Shown piece by piece: positions 1 through 8,303 of a stretch of DNA of 64,000 bases. The position numbers and the translations under genes were made by a program. The notes under the pieces were generated by a model. The model searched no databases. It saw only the letters and a list, made by a program, of their open reading frames with translations, and was not told the DNA's origin. Origin of the DNA: an uncultured Collinsella sp. (lineage in GTDB: Bacteria > Actinomycetota > Coriobacteriia > Coriobacteriales > Coriobacteriaceae); assembly GCA_959026725.1 (NCBI GenBank), contig CAUFMG010000015.1, positions 1-64,000 of the forward strand, in the 5' to 3' direction. Numbering within the stretch: the stretch's first letter is position 1; the number at the start of each line of letters is the position of its first letter.

Positions 1-44
1 ATGCAGCAGGGGCTCTCAATGTTTTTATGTCCTGCTCATATCGT

Positions 45-75
45 CTGTGCCGGCACCCCGGGACACTCCTTGGCA
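45..75. repeat. REP-like dispersed repeat, copy 1
   Basis: The stretch carries GCCGGCA followed by GGGACACTCCTTGGCA (60-75). The same arrangement recurs at 2595-2625, with the 16-base block GGGACACTCCTTGGCA identical. A related GGGGACATTC sequence follows at about 95-106. Copies occur only in non-coding sequence on either side of the DUF2207 gene, which suggests a short dispersed intergenic repeat. Confidence 0.45.
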
Positions 76-167
76 GCAACCGCACCTAGTCGTTGGGGAC
101 ATTCTTGGGTAACACAGTCGACGAAACCCTCGTTGGCGTCGCCCTATAGAGGGGTCTGCAAATAGCT

Positions 168-397
168 GTGGGCAAAAAACATCAAATATGAGTACTGTTA
201 CCTTTTTAGTAGCAGCGATTTGGGGCATTTTAGAGGCTTTTAGACATAGCAGCCAGTCAGGCGAGCTGACGTATTTCCACAAATGTTCAATAAAATGGGC
301 CCCTAACGAGAGATAATCTCATTAGGAGCCCATTATTTAGTGCAAATATATGTCACTATAATGGCAACAGTACTCATATTTGGCATTTTTTGCCCAC
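168..397. repeat. Long inverted repeat flanking a hairpin
   Basis: Left arm 168-199 and right arm 366-397 are reverse complements with about three mismatches in 32 bases. Each arm holds an A/T run next to GTGGGC and the core TATGAGTACTGTT. The 166 bases between contain the hairpin at 294-334. No coding sequence lies inside, so this may be a small non-autonomous repeat (MITE-like) or a structured untranslated transcript. Confidence 0.5.
294..334 (-). terminator. Terminator-like hairpin downstream of the DUF2207 gene
   Basis: Arms 294-311 and 317-334 form an 18-bp stem (two G-U pairs) around a 5-base loop. Read on the minus strand it is followed by a T-rich stretch (TTTTATTG). It is about 180 bases downstream of the DUF2207 stop codon, so it could end that transcript, although its position inside a larger inverted repeat leaves this open. 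Confidence 0.45.
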
Positions 398-512
398 TGC
401 CCCCTGTGTGGGGATCCGTAACGGAAAGATAGACCCATTTCAAAGCATAAAAATGGGATAGATTTTCCGCCAACAGTCGCCGGAGAAGATCCATCCCAAA
501 AATCAGAGCGCG

Positions 513-2459
513 CTAGAACGTTCCGCCGCCGCCTCCGCCGACGCCGCCGCCTCCGCCGCCAGAGAAGCCGCCGCCTCCGCCGCCGCCCGAGCTGTCGGAG
601 CTCGACGCCAGCTCACGGATGCTCTCGTGATACACGTCATCGAACGAATCGAGCGGAGACTCGTTGCCGTAGTGATGGTAATACCACCAGTAGCAGGGGT
701 AGTTGTCGTAGAAATCGTCGCTGTTGCGCAGGTCCGCAGGCACGGCCTCGGCCAGCTGTCGCAGCACTTCTTTCGAAACGCCAAGGGCAACGCCCATCAC
801 CAGCAGCTTGTTCCACAGCACCAGATCGCCCGGGACGGCTTCCTTTAGGCGCGTGAAATCCTCGAGCCAATGCTTGAGCGCCTTGCAGCGAGCCGCCACC
901 TCGGCGCCCTCCGGCGTGTAACGGCGGAAGGTGCAGCTCAGGACAAAGCCCACAATCGTGACGGGGATCGAGATCATAGCGGCACCGACGTTGGCGTCCG
1001 CAAAGTCGGTATAGAACAGAGAGCCCAAAATGCCAAAGACAATGATGATGCCAAGGACCAAGCCAAGCACCATGGCGACGGTGCCGTCCGATGCAATAAG
1101 CTCGCGCGCCTCCAGCTTGCCCTTAACCGTGCTCTGATAGTCCTCGAGCTTGTCGCCAACAGATTCAGTACGCTCGCTGGCATACTCCTCCAGCTCGCTA
1201 AACGTGCGCGAACGGACGCCGTCTTTATCGGGCTTAACGCCAGCGAAGAAGACCTTGAGCACGTCGCGATCGATGCCGTCCTTCTTGGCAGCCTTCCAGG
1301 CCTCGTCGGTCACTGTGATGCGATACGTCTGCTCCTCTTTTTCGCGACGGAGCAGACCCTTCTTCTTGGTCTCGGTCGCTTCCTCCAGCTTGATCACGCG
1401 GTCGTCGGTCAGCTTCATCAGTGTGGCGATATATGCCTGATCGGGCACGTCGTTCCAGCTCATAAGAGCTGCAAGCACCGCGGGATGGTCGGCCGAGGGC
1501 ACATCGCGGAAGTACTCGTCCTGGAAGAGTGACTTGGGCTTGGGCCTGCGCAGCTTGAGCATCACGATCACACCGGTATAGGCAACCGCCACAACAACAC
1601 ACACCACGGCAATCGCGCTGGCAACCGCACGCGCGTGCTCACGGCGGGCGTTAGCTTCGTCGGCCCATTCCTTCTCTTCGCTCAGGATCGTTGACATGCG
1701 CTCTTCGCCCGCGGCGGCAAGCTGCGGCACCCAGTCGCTGGGGAAGGCGATGCGTGCCTCGGCGAATTCGCCCTGATGCACGCAGGGAATGGTATAGGTG
1801 ACCATGGGTTCGTCCGTATCGAGCGACACGTCGCCCGTCAGCGGACCGTGGCCCCATGCGCGGAAGTTATCGCCTTTGACGGCCGCCGTCCCGGCAGCGG
1901 CATTTGCGAAGCGCACTTCCATCTCGACGTCATCGGAATCCGCAGACCAGCCGTCACCCACGAACTTCCAGTAGAGCTCGGCGGTATCGGCCCAGTTCAT
2001 AACCGCACCAGTCATGGTGTAGCTCACGTAATAGATCGCGCTGTCGCCGCTCTCGTGGGGGCTGAATACCTTAATCCTTACGCCGTCACCGGTCTGCTCG
2101 ACCGTGTAGACGCCAGAGTCTCCCTTGTTCGCGCTATCGACTTTGTTAAACGCGGTGTCGTCTTCCTCGACGCTCAGCACATTGACGCCCGCCGCGCCTC
2201 CCTGCTGATTGGTGCCCGTATTGATCTCCCAAAACACGCCGTTGATGTCGTCGTCGAAATCGAACTGGCGCCCCTCGACAACGGTCAGCGATCCATCGGC
2301 CTCAACCGTGGCACTAATGTAGGTTTGGGTCATGGAGTAGCCGTCGGCGTGCGCGGCGGCAGGCAGCAGCAACAACGCAAGCGCAACGAGCGCGCAGACG
2401 GAAGCGAATCGCGCAAACAGGCGGCGCTGCCGACAGGTTTTGGCAACGGGGGCGTTCAT
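513..2459 (-). CDS. DUF2207 family membrane protein with Gly-rich tail
   Basis: Predicted 648-residue cell-envelope protein of unknown function. I chose the ATG at 2459 because AAAGGA lies just upstream and the protein then opens with a basic stretch and a hydrophobic signal segment ending in AAAHADG. ATGs at 2495 and 2528 are in frame but would precede the signal with non-signal residues. A large extracytoplasmic beta-rich region (DUF2207 type) follows, then one membrane helix near the middle, a charged cytoplasmic region, and two more hydrophobic helices (around VAMVLGLVLGIIIVFGIL and the following segment). The C-terminus is a run of glycines broken by FS, V and TF, typical of this family. 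The gene stands alone. Confidence 0.8.
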   Translation of the reverse strand: MNAPVAKTCRQRRLFARFASVCALVALALLLLPAAAHADGYSMTQTYISATVEADGSLTVVEGRQFDFDDDINGVFWEINTGTNQQGGAAGVNVLSVEEDDTAFNKVDSANKGDSGVYTVEQTGDGVRIKVFSPHESGDSAIYYVSYTMTGAVMNWADTAELYWKFVGDGWSADSDDVEMEVRFANAAAGTAAVKGDNFRAWGHGPLTGDVSLDTDEPMVTYTIPCVHQGEFAEARIAFPSDWVPQLAAAGEERMSTILSEEKEWADEANARREHARAVASAIAVVCVVVAVAYTGVIVMLKLRRPKPKSLFQDEYFRDVPSADHPAVLAALMSWNDVPDQAYIATLMKLTDDRVIKLEEATETKKKGLLRREKEEQTYRITVTDEAWKAAKKDGIDRDVLKVFFAGVKPDKDGVRSRTFSELEEYASERTESVGDKLEDYQSTVKGKLEARELIASDGTVAMVLGLVLGIIIVFGILGSLFYTDFADANVGAAMISIPVTIVGFVLSCTFRRYTPEGAEVAARCKALKHWLEDFTRLKEAVPGDLVLWNKLLVMGVALGVSKEVLRQLAEAVPADLRNSDDFYDNYPCYWWYYHHYGNESPLDSFDDVYHESIRELASSSDSSGGGGGGGFSGGGGGGVGGGGGGTF

Positions 2460-2594
2460 AGGCACATCCTTTGTCTGTGATACCAGCAACGCCATTGTCC
2501 CACGTTTACGGGCGCACATGACGAACATCTAGGCCAGCGGACTATCAAACGGGACGAAAGTCACGCCCGCGACCGGCACCTAGGGACGTTCCTT

Positions 2595-2625
2595 GTCTGC
2601 CGGCAATCTGGGACACTCCTTGGCA
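2595..2625. repeat. REP-like dispersed repeat, copy 2
   Basis: Same unit as 45-75: GCCGGCA followed by the identical block GGGACACTCCTTGGCA at 2610-2625. A further related block, TAGGGACGTTCCTTGTC, lies directly before it (2581-2597). The GGGACRYTCYTT core appears once more in reverse orientation at about 16674-16684 (GAACGTCCCC), again between genes. Confidence 0.45.
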
Positions 2626-2795
2626 TGGCCTGCGCCAGCAATAGATACCACTTCACAGCCCCGTCACAGGTGTAGCGGCTTTGTGTGGGCGCGGCACGCG
2701 CTGATTGAGCCGCCAGCCGAGGGGCATAAAGCAGTTGAGCGAAAACGGTTTGCCCCTTTGCCGTTCGCTCGAGGATCATGTCCCCCTTTTCCGCG

Positions 2796-2831
2796 GAAAC
2801 CCCGGCAGTTGCGAAGAGCTGCCGGGGTTTC
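2796..2831 (+). terminator. Strong hairpin, terminator-like
   Basis: Arms 2796-2808 and 2819-2831 form a perfect 13-bp GC-rich stem ending GGGGTTTC, followed by TGTCGTCT. The poor T tract makes Rho-independent termination uncertain. No plus-strand gene lies upstream, so it would end an unannotated transcript if it is real. Confidence 0.4.
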
Positions 2832-2954
2832 TGTCGTCTAAGGTGCCAAGTTGATGGACGGGAATCAAAGCACCGAGTCTGCAGCCCGTCACACGCAATG
2901 TGGGGCCCCGACAACTTACGGACCACGGCGACGCCTCCCCATCGCGTCCCGCGC

Positions 2955-2960
2955 TATACT
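2955..2960 (+). promoter_or_regulatory. -10 element of gluQ, possibly leaderless
   Basis: TATACT lies seven bases before the gluQ ATG at 2968, so a normal start site would fall at or within one base of the A of the start codon. No Shine-Dalgarno sequence is visible. Both facts point to a leaderless mRNA. No convincing -35 is seen. Confidence 0.45.
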
Positions 2961-2967
2961 CGTCCGC

Positions 2968-3978
2968 ATGGATATCGAAGCTCGCAACATAGCAACGCCC
3001 GCCGCGGACGCGCCAGCGACGCCACCCGCCCCCGTCCCCGCGCCCGTCGTGGGCCGTTTCGCCCCGTCGCCCTCGGGCCGCATGCACCTGGGCAACGTGT
3101 TCAGCTGCCTGTGCTCGTGGCTTTCGGCCCGCAGCCAGGGCGGCAGCATCGTGCTGCGCATCGAGGACCTGGACGATCGCTGCAAGCGCCCGGAACTTGC
3201 CGCTCAACTGATTGACGATCTGACCTGGCTGGGGCTCGAGTGGGACGAAGGCCCCTACTACCAGCACGATCGCCTGGATCTGTACGAGGACGCCCTGCGC
3301 CAGCTGCAAGACGCCGGCCTCACCTATCCCTGTTTTTGCACGCGTGCCGAACTCCACGCCGCGAGCGCGCCGCACGCCAGCGACGGCACGCCCATCTACC
3401 GCGGCGCCTGCAGAGGTCTTTCTGCTGATGAAATCACCCGCCGCAGTGCCCTGCGTGCTCCGGCCACGCGCCTGCGCGTGCCCACCGTCGACGACCTCGC
3501 CAGCGACGTGATCGAATTCGTGGACCGCACGTACGGAGCCCAATGCGAAGCACTCGCCACCGAGTGCGGTGACTTTTTGGTGCGCCGCAGCGACGGCGTT
3601 TTTGCCTACCAGCTAGCCGTGGTGGTCGACGACGCTGCCATGGACGTCACCGAGGTCGTGCGCGGATGCGATCTGCTGGGCTCCACGCCCCGCCAAATCT
3701 ACCTGCAGCATCTGCTGGGACTTCCCACACCGCACTACGCGCACATTCCGCTGCTCATGTCGCCGGACGGCCGCCGCCTTTCCAAGCGCGACCGCGACCT
3801 GGACCTGGGCGAGCTCCGCGCCCGCTTTGGCGCGCCCGAGGCACTGCTGGGCTGGCTCGCCGGGCAAACAGGCATCGCGCCGGACGCCACACCGCGCTCT
3901 GCCGAGCAGCTGGTTGAGCACTTTAGCTGGGATGTTATCCGTACGCATCGGGAAAACATCACTGTAACGGTCGAGTAG
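2968..3978 (+). CDS. gluQ: Glutamyl-Q tRNA(Asp) synthetase
   Basis: 336-residue paralogue of glutamyl-tRNA synthetase. It would activate glutamate and attach it to the queuosine base at the wobble position of tRNA-Asp. It has the class I catalytic fold: FAPSPSGRMHLGN near residue 30 (HIGH-like) and RRLSKRDRD (KMSKS-like). A zinc-site pattern PCFC ... YRGACRG matches the Cys/Tyr/Cys ligands of GluQ enzymes. The anticodon-binding half of GluRS is absent, and the length fits GluQ (about 300) rather than GluRS (about 470). An Ala/Pro-rich extension of about 25 residues precedes the core. An upstream in-frame ATG at 2851 would add residues without homology, so 2968 is preferred. Confidence 0.88.
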   Translation: MDIEARNIATPAADAPATPPAPVPAPVVGRFAPSPSGRMHLGNVFSCLCSWLSARSQGGSIVLRIEDLDDRCKRPELAAQLIDDLTWLGLEWDEGPYYQHDRLDLYEDALRQLQDAGLTYPCFCTRAELHAASAPHASDGTPIYRGACRGLSADEITRRSALRAPATRLRVPTVDDLASDVIEFVDRTYGAQCEALATECGDFLVRRSDGVFAYQLAVVVDDAAMDVTEVVRGCDLLGSTPRQIYLQHLLGLPTPHYAHIPLLMSPDGRRLSKRDRDLDLGELRARFGAPEALLGWLAGQTGIAPDATPRSAEQLVEHFSWDVIRTHRENITVTVE

Positions 3979-3993
3979 CCAGCCACCCCGCCC

Positions 3994-4719
3994 CTACGCG
4001 ACATCCCAGGGCTGGAGTTCGTCGCCCAGGCGGACAATACAGTCGTAGAGCACGGTGTGGCACTCGGCTGGGTTGGCGTCACGATGAAAATGCCCGTAGC
4101 ACCAGCGTTTGTAGTCTATGCGATCTTCCAGCTCATCGAAAAATGCCGTAAGTCGATCAACCGTGGGGCAATTCCAGCCGGGTGCCGGATAAAGCGTGGG
4201 TGAAAGCATGCGCGTAGAGCAGGTGTGGGTGATCGCATAGTCGACCTTCCAACCCACGCTGTCGAGCTTTGCCCGCGCCTCCTCAAAGTTGCGCTCGTCC
4301 GGCAGCTCCTGCGGCCACCAGCTGGAATACGGAATGCGGTATTCCTTATCCACGCTCGTGGCGCCGCCCATGGTAAAGATCGTTGAGCCGTCGAGCTCAA
4401 AAACCTCACCGCGCGTCAGGCGTCGGATGGGCGAGGTGTCCGACAGACGCTGCGTCAGGCCGCCGTGCCACAGCTCCATGGGGCGCTCCGACCAGTGATC
4501 GAAACGCTCGTGGTTGCCGTCGACAAACAGCACGGTATAGGGGCGCGACTCCAGCCAGGCGATGTCGGCACATTCCTCGGCAGAGAAATCCCACGGAAAG
4601 CCAAAGTCGCCCGCGATGATGAGATAGTCGTCACTTGTCAGACCATCCCCAAGATCCCAGTCGCGAAGCTTTTGCATGTCGACGCCGCCGTGAATATCGC
4701 CCGTCACATAGACCGTCAT
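3994..4719 (-). CDS. Calcineurin-like metallophosphoesterase
   Basis: 241-residue cytoplasmic phosphoesterase. The five metal-ligand motifs of the family are visible in order: GDIHGG at residues 7-12, IAGDFG, DGNHERFD, a THTC motif, and YGHFHRD near the C-terminus. These would hold a dinuclear metal centre. The ATG at 4719 gives TVYVTGDIHGG at the N-terminus and has GGGAAG about nine bases upstream; the longer frame to 4755 lacks this. The substrate cannot be told from sequence. It is convergent with gluQ (15 bases between stops). Confidence 0.82.
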   Translation of the reverse strand: MTVYVTGDIHGGVDMQKLRDWDLGDGLTSDDYLIIAGDFGFPWDFSAEECADIAWLESRPYTVLFVDGNHERFDHWSERPMELWHGGLTQRLSDTSPIRRLTRGEVFELDGSTIFTMGGATSVDKEYRIPYSSWWPQELPDERNFEEARAKLDSVGWKVDYAITHTCSTRMLSPTLYPAPGWNCPTVDRLTAFFDELEDRIDYKRWCYGHFHRDANPAECHTVLYDCIVRLGDELQPWDVA

Positions 4720-4804
4720 CGGATCACCACTTCCCTGTAAGTCGCTAGCCCACATTCTGCACGATCACTAAGTCAACCGTTCCAGCCCTTCCATCCTTTG
4801 GGAC

Positions 4805-5044
4805 CTACCCCTCGCTCTTCCATCCAAACGGGTCAAACACCCAAAAGATCAGATCGAGCACGCCGCCGGTCATCGTGGCGCCGGCAAGAGCCATGCAAAC
4901 ATGCAGAAAGCTGGCACTTCGGAGCACGTCGAACGGCCCCAGAACAGCCAGCAGCGCGACCGCTGCGCCGGCTACGCACAGCGCGAGGCACGGCCCCGCG
5001 TCCTTAACGCACTTCTTTGCGAGATGCTTTGCGTTGTCACTCAT
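4805..5044 (-). CDS. Small two-helix membrane protein, unknown function
   Basis: 79-residue protein. It has a short Lys-rich N-terminus (SDNAKHLAKKCVKDAG), then two hydrophobic segments (LALCVAGAAVALLAVLGPF and FLHVCMALAGATMTGGVLDL), and ends WVFDPFGWKSEG. The ATG at 5044 is supported by AAGGAG seven bases upstream; the frame continuing to 5083 has no such site. I do not recognise a family. It is upstream of the phosphoesterase on the same strand, about 85 bases away, and may be cotranscribed. Confidence 0.55.
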   Translation of the reverse strand: MSDNAKHLAKKCVKDAGPCLALCVAGAAVALLAVLGPFDVLRSASFLHVCMALAGATMTGGVLDLIFWVFDPFGWKSEG

Positions 5045-5602
5045 CGGTATCGAACTCCTTAGAGGGTCGTTGTTCAGACGCATGCCGCCGCGGCAGAGCG
5101 GGGCGGCAGGGTAAGTGTCACATGCTGTGCGGACATCAATGGAGAAACCGCCTGCTCGACCAACCTTTGGCGCCGTTTTGCACCGACACCACGTCCCCCG
5201 CTATCGAGGCCTAATACTTTTCCCGAGAAGTGAACGGCTGTTTTTGAACCCCTGAAACATCCGCATTTTTCGGCGGCAAAATCGCAGGATTTCAGCGCCG
5301 AAACCGCAGGAAGCGGCACCTTTAAAGTGTCGATGCTTCGGGGGTCCGTTTTAGCTCGTTCACTTCTCGGGAAAAGTATTAGGCCTCGCTGCTAGCTATC
5401 CAGAAAGGCATCTCTCCCTTCCCCACCGCCACCCAAAAAATCATCCAACATTAATCTTGGCTCAAGAATCGCTTAATCTATAACCTGCACTATAGAGTTC
5501 GACCAAGGGCGGGGCGGCGCCGCGCAACGCAGGCCGCCGAACGCAACGCTCGCGCCCGGGCAGATAGCCCGGCGTCGCGCCCATCGAACGAAAGGACAGG
5601 TC
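5045..5602. other. Intergenic region holding a 31-bp inverted repeat
   Basis: This gap separates two divergent genes. Its main feature is the inverted repeat 5205-5388. Positions 5045-5204 and 5389-5602 presumably carry the two promoters. AAAGGA ahead of the ATG at 5603 is a good ribosome binding site, but I cannot assign -35/-10 pairs with confidence. Confidence 0.5.
5205..5388. repeat. Perfect 31-bp inverted repeat around 122 bases
   Basis: Arms 5205-5235 and 5358-5388 are exact reverse complements, reading CGAGGCCTAATACTTTTCCC inward from the outer end. The 122-base interior contains a second small palindromic region (GAAATCC...GGATTTC-like) and no reading frame. Terminal perfection with a short non-coding core resembles a MITE. 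No target duplication is evident, and no related transposase is in the window. Confidence 0.6.
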
Positions 5603-6145
5603 ATGGACGACCTCGAAAAAGTTGAAACCATCCGCACCAAGTGCAACGTGAGCTACACCGATGCCAAGGCCGCGCTCGACGCCGCCGACGGCAACGTCCT
5701 GGACGCCATCATTTGGCTCGAATCGCAGGGCAAGACGCAGACCACGTCGGCGCACGTCGCCACCGAGTCCGAGCCGGTCGATGAGCCCTCGGCCGAGATG
5801 GTCGCCGCGCAGGCCGCCTACGAGAAGTCGAGCGAAAAGACCGACTTCTCCAAGAAGATGGACAGCGTGTGGGAGTACCTCAAAAAGCTCTTCCGCCTGA
5901 GCCTGGACACCAAGTTTATCGCCACGCGCCGCGATGCAATCATCCTCAACATCCCCATCCTGATCCCCATCATCGCCCTGTTTGCCTGGGGCGCCACGAT
6001 ATGGCTGATGCTGATTGGCCTGTTCTTTGGCATGCGTTACCGCATCGATAGCGACGGCGACGTGCCCGGCAGCATCAACAACCTTATGGATCACGCCGCC
6101 GACGCCGCGGACGACATCAAGCAAAATCTGAACGACGACAAGTAA
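5603..6145 (+). CDS. DUF4342 domain protein with UBA-like N-terminus
   Basis: 180-residue protein. Residues 1-45 (EKVETIRTKCNVSYTDAKAA ... GNVLDAIIWLE) match the UBA/TS-N-like helical fold found in DUF4342 proteins. A charged linker follows, then an amphipathic region and one or two adjacent hydrophobic helices (IILNIPILIPIIALFAWGATIW and LMLIGLFFGMRY) before an acidic tail. It is likely an inner-membrane protein with a cytoplasmic UBA-like domain; function is unknown. AAAGGA precedes the ATG. The response regulator gene starts 18 bases downstream, so the two are probably one transcript. Confidence 0.75.
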   Translation: MDDLEKVETIRTKCNVSYTDAKAALDAADGNVLDAIIWLESQGKTQTTSAHVATESEPVDEPSAEMVAAQAAYEKSSEKTDFSKKMDSVWEYLKKLFRLSLDTKFIATRRDAIILNIPILIPIIALFAWGATIWLMLIGLFFGMRYRIDSDGDVPGSINNLMDHAADAADDIKQNLNDDK

Positions 6146-6163
6146 TCGCAAACGGGGGCACGC

Positions 6164-6949
6164 ATGGCACGGATCCTGATCGTAGAGGACGAGGAGAAAA
6201 TCGCCCGCTTTGTGACGCTCGAGCTGGAGCACGAGGGCTACCAGGTGGAACACGCCGCCGATGGCCGCACCGCCGTGGACCTGGCGCTGGAGCGCAACTA
6301 CGATCTTATTCTGCTCGATGTGCTGTTGCCGCAGCTCAACGGCATGGAGGTCCTGCGGCGCGTCCGCAAGCACAAGGATGTGCCGGTGATAATGGTCACC
6401 GCGCGCGATGCCGTGATGGACAAGGTGGCCGGGCTCGATGCCGGCGCCGACGATTACCTGACCAAGCCGTTTGCGATTGAGGAGCTGTTCGCACGGATCC
6501 GCGTGGCGCTGAAGCGCTCGGAGGCCGTGCGGGCGGCTTCGGGCGTTGGCGGCGCCGGTGCCGGGGTGGGTATGGCGGGCGGCGCGGCCGGGAACGCCGC
6601 TGCGATGTCCCCGGTCGGCGACTCGGCCAAGACCTCTGCCGTGCCCTCCCCCGCCACGCTCGCCGTGGGCTCGGTCGCACTCGATCCCGGCCGCCGCGAA
6701 GTCACAGTCGGCGGCTCGCCTATCGCGCTCACGGCTCGCGAGTTCGACGTCCTCGCCCTGCTTATGGCGCATGCCGGCAGCGTGCTCACACGCGAGCGCA
6801 TCGCGCACGAGGCGCTGGGCTACGAATACGTGGGCGACACCAACAACGTCGACGTGCACATCGCGCACCTGCGCGCCAAGATCGAGGACGCCGGCGGCGC
6901 CCGCATCATCCAGACCGTGCGCGGGGTGGGCTATGTCTGCCGTGCGTAA
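6164..6949 (+). CDS. OmpR-family response regulator
   Basis: 261-residue DNA-binding response regulator. The receiver domain covers residues 1-120, with acidic pocket E8/D9, phospho-acceptor D52, T79 and K101 (LTKPF). A long Ala/Gly/Pro-rich linker, roughly residues 122-165, is much longer than usual and low in complexity. The winged-helix output domain (about 168-261) carries the expected LTAREFDVLALLM and TVRGVGYVCR motifs. The stop codon overlaps the histidine kinase start by 17 bases, so the two are translationally coupled. The signal and target genes are unknown. Confidence 0.9.
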   Translation: MARILIVEDEEKIARFVTLELEHEGYQVEHAADGRTAVDLALERNYDLILLDVLLPQLNGMEVLRRVRKHKDVPVIMVTARDAVMDKVAGLDAGADDYLTKPFAIEELFARIRVALKRSEAVRAASGVGGAGAGVGMAGGAAGNAAAMSPVGDSAKTSAVPSPATLAVGSVALDPGRREVTVGGSPIALTAREFDVLALLMAHAGSVLTRERIAHEALGYEYVGDTNNVDVHIAHLRAKIEDAGGARIIQTVRGVGYVCRA

Positions 6950-8228
6950 CGCCGAGGCCAAGCGCGTCACCTCCATCGCCCGCGCCATCAACTGGGGCTA
7001 TATGTGGCGCCGCTTGATGAGCTACGTCTGGCTCGATCTGTTGCTGATGGTGATTGCGGCGGCGATCCTCGTCTATGGATACAACCAGACGCTGCCCGAC
7101 GGCGCGTTTACCGCAGGATGGATCCCCGGCACCACCGTTCACGGCATGTCGCTGACGCCCGCGCGCGGCTGGGACCTGACAACGCTCACCTATACCGTCG
7201 AGCTTGCGCGCACCACCAAGACTTTCCCCCTCGCGCAGGACCTCGTCACGCTATGGCCTCTCTACCTTGTCGTTGTGGGTTGGCAGGTCATCAGCGTGCT
7301 CAACATGCTCGGCGGCGCCCGCCGCGTGCGCCGCACCATGGCGCCGCTCAACGATCTGGCCCTGCGCGTGGACGAACTCGGCCGCATGCAACTCGCCGGC
7401 GGCAAAATGGAAACACTGGAGCAGGCCATCGAGCGCGCAAGCGTCGACTCGCCGAGCGTCACCACCGGCGACGCCGACCTGGCAAGCATCGAGGTCGCAC
7501 TCAACCGCCTGCTGCGCCAGATGCAAGAGGCCAAGCTGCAGCAGATGCACTTTGTCAACGATGCGAGCCACGAGCTGCGCACGCCCATCGCGGTGATTCA
7601 GGGCTACGTAAACATGCTCGATCGCTGGGGCAAAGACGACCCGGACGTGCTGGCAGAATCTATCGCGTCCCTCAAGGCCGAAAGCGAGCACATGCAAGAG
7701 CTCGTGGAGCAGCTGCTGTTTTTGGCACGCGGCGATGCCGGGCGCACGGTCCTGCGGCGCGCAAATACCAACCTTGCCGCACTGGTCGACGAGGTATGCG
7801 AGGAATCGCAGATGATCGATACCGAGCACACGTATCGGCTGGCCTTTGACGCTGCGCTTGTCAGCGACCCGCGCTGCGACGCGCCCGTTGACGTGGCGCT
7901 CGTGAAGCAGGCTCTGCGCGTGATCGTGCAAAACGCCGCCAAGTACTCGGATGCGGGAACGACCGTCACATTTGGCATAACGCCCAATGCGGGCATGGAC
8001 ACGATCGACATAAGTGTTGAGGACGAGGGCATCGGCATGAACCAGGAATCCGCAGCTCACGCGTTTGAACGGTTCTACCGCGCCGACAATGCACGCGATG
8101 CCGGCGCACAGGGCTCGGGTCTGGGGCTTGCCATTGCCAAGTGGATCGTCGATAGCCATGGCGGCGTCATTGGCGTGACCTCAGTCGAGGGCGTCGGCAG
8201 CCGCTTTACGATTCGCCTGCCGCGCTAG
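6933..8228 (+). CDS. Sensor histidine kinase
   Basis: 431-residue partner of the preceding response regulator. Start at ATG 6933 (SAVRNAEAK...), inside the 3' end of the regulator gene, with GGGGTGGG just upstream. A membrane helix near residues 33-50 and another near 107-127 bracket an extracytoplasmic loop of about 55 residues. The HisKA domain follows, with phospho-acceptor H213 in SHELRTP. The HATPase_c domain has the N box (VQNAAKYSD), G1 (DEGIGM) and G2 (GSGLGLAIAKW). The region after the second helix resembles a short HAMP-like linker. The stimulus cannot be predicted. Confidence 0.9.
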   Translation: MSAVRNAEAKRVTSIARAINWGYMWRRLMSYVWLDLLLMVIAAAILVYGYNQTLPDGAFTAGWIPGTTVHGMSLTPARGWDLTTLTYTVELARTTKTFPLAQDLVTLWPLYLVVVGWQVISVLNMLGGARRVRRTMAPLNDLALRVDELGRMQLAGGKMETLEQAIERASVDSPSVTTGDADLASIEVALNRLLRQMQEAKLQQMHFVNDASHELRTPIAVIQGYVNMLDRWGKDDPDVLAESIASLKAESEHMQELVEQLLFLARGDAGRTVLRRANTNLAALVDEVCEESQMIDTEHTYRLAFDAALVSDPRCDAPVDVALVKQALRVIVQNAAKYSDAGTTVTFGITPNAGMDTIDISVEDEGIGMNQESAAHAFERFYRADNARDAGAQGSGLGLAIAKWIVDSHGGVIGVTSVEGVGSRFTIRLPR

Positions 8229-8250
8229 GAAGCCCCTCGGCATAAATAAG

Positions 8251-8281
8251 GGGATAGGGCCACACGGCCCTATCCCTTTTT
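8251..8281 (+). terminator. Terminator of the two-component operon
   Basis: Arms 8251-8261 and 8266-8276 form an 11-bp stem with a 4-base loop, followed by five T. On the minus strand the hairpin is followed by CTTATTT, so it may also end the convergent VOC/IIB transcript. Confidence 0.85.
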
Positions 8282-8303
8282 GCTAGCTATGGCAGCTTGT
8301 GCG

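Larger units (their letters stand above)
1..512. other. Intergenic region without a gene
   Basis: No reading frame here looks real. It contains a REP-like unit (45-75), a long imperfect inverted repeat (arms 168-199 and 366-397) and, between those arms, a terminator-like hairpin (294-334). The rest, up to the stop codon of the minus-strand DUF2207 gene at 513, shows nothing I can name. The small minus-strand frame covering 25-282 runs through the repeats and is rejected. Confidence 0.6.
2460..2967. other. Intergenic region with possible structured RNA
   Basis: There is no convincing gene between the DUF2207 start and gluQ. The region holds a REP-like unit (2595-2625). It also holds two hairpins on the plus strand: a bulged GAGCGAA...TTCGCTC stem at about 2738-2771 and a strong 13-bp stem at 2796-2831. 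Together they could belong to a small RNA of about 150-200 nt, but I recognise no known family. Confidence 0.3.

Noticed and set aside
25..282. An 85-codon minus-strand frame at the left end
   Set aside because: It crosses repeat sequences, lacks a ribosome binding site and has no domain signal.
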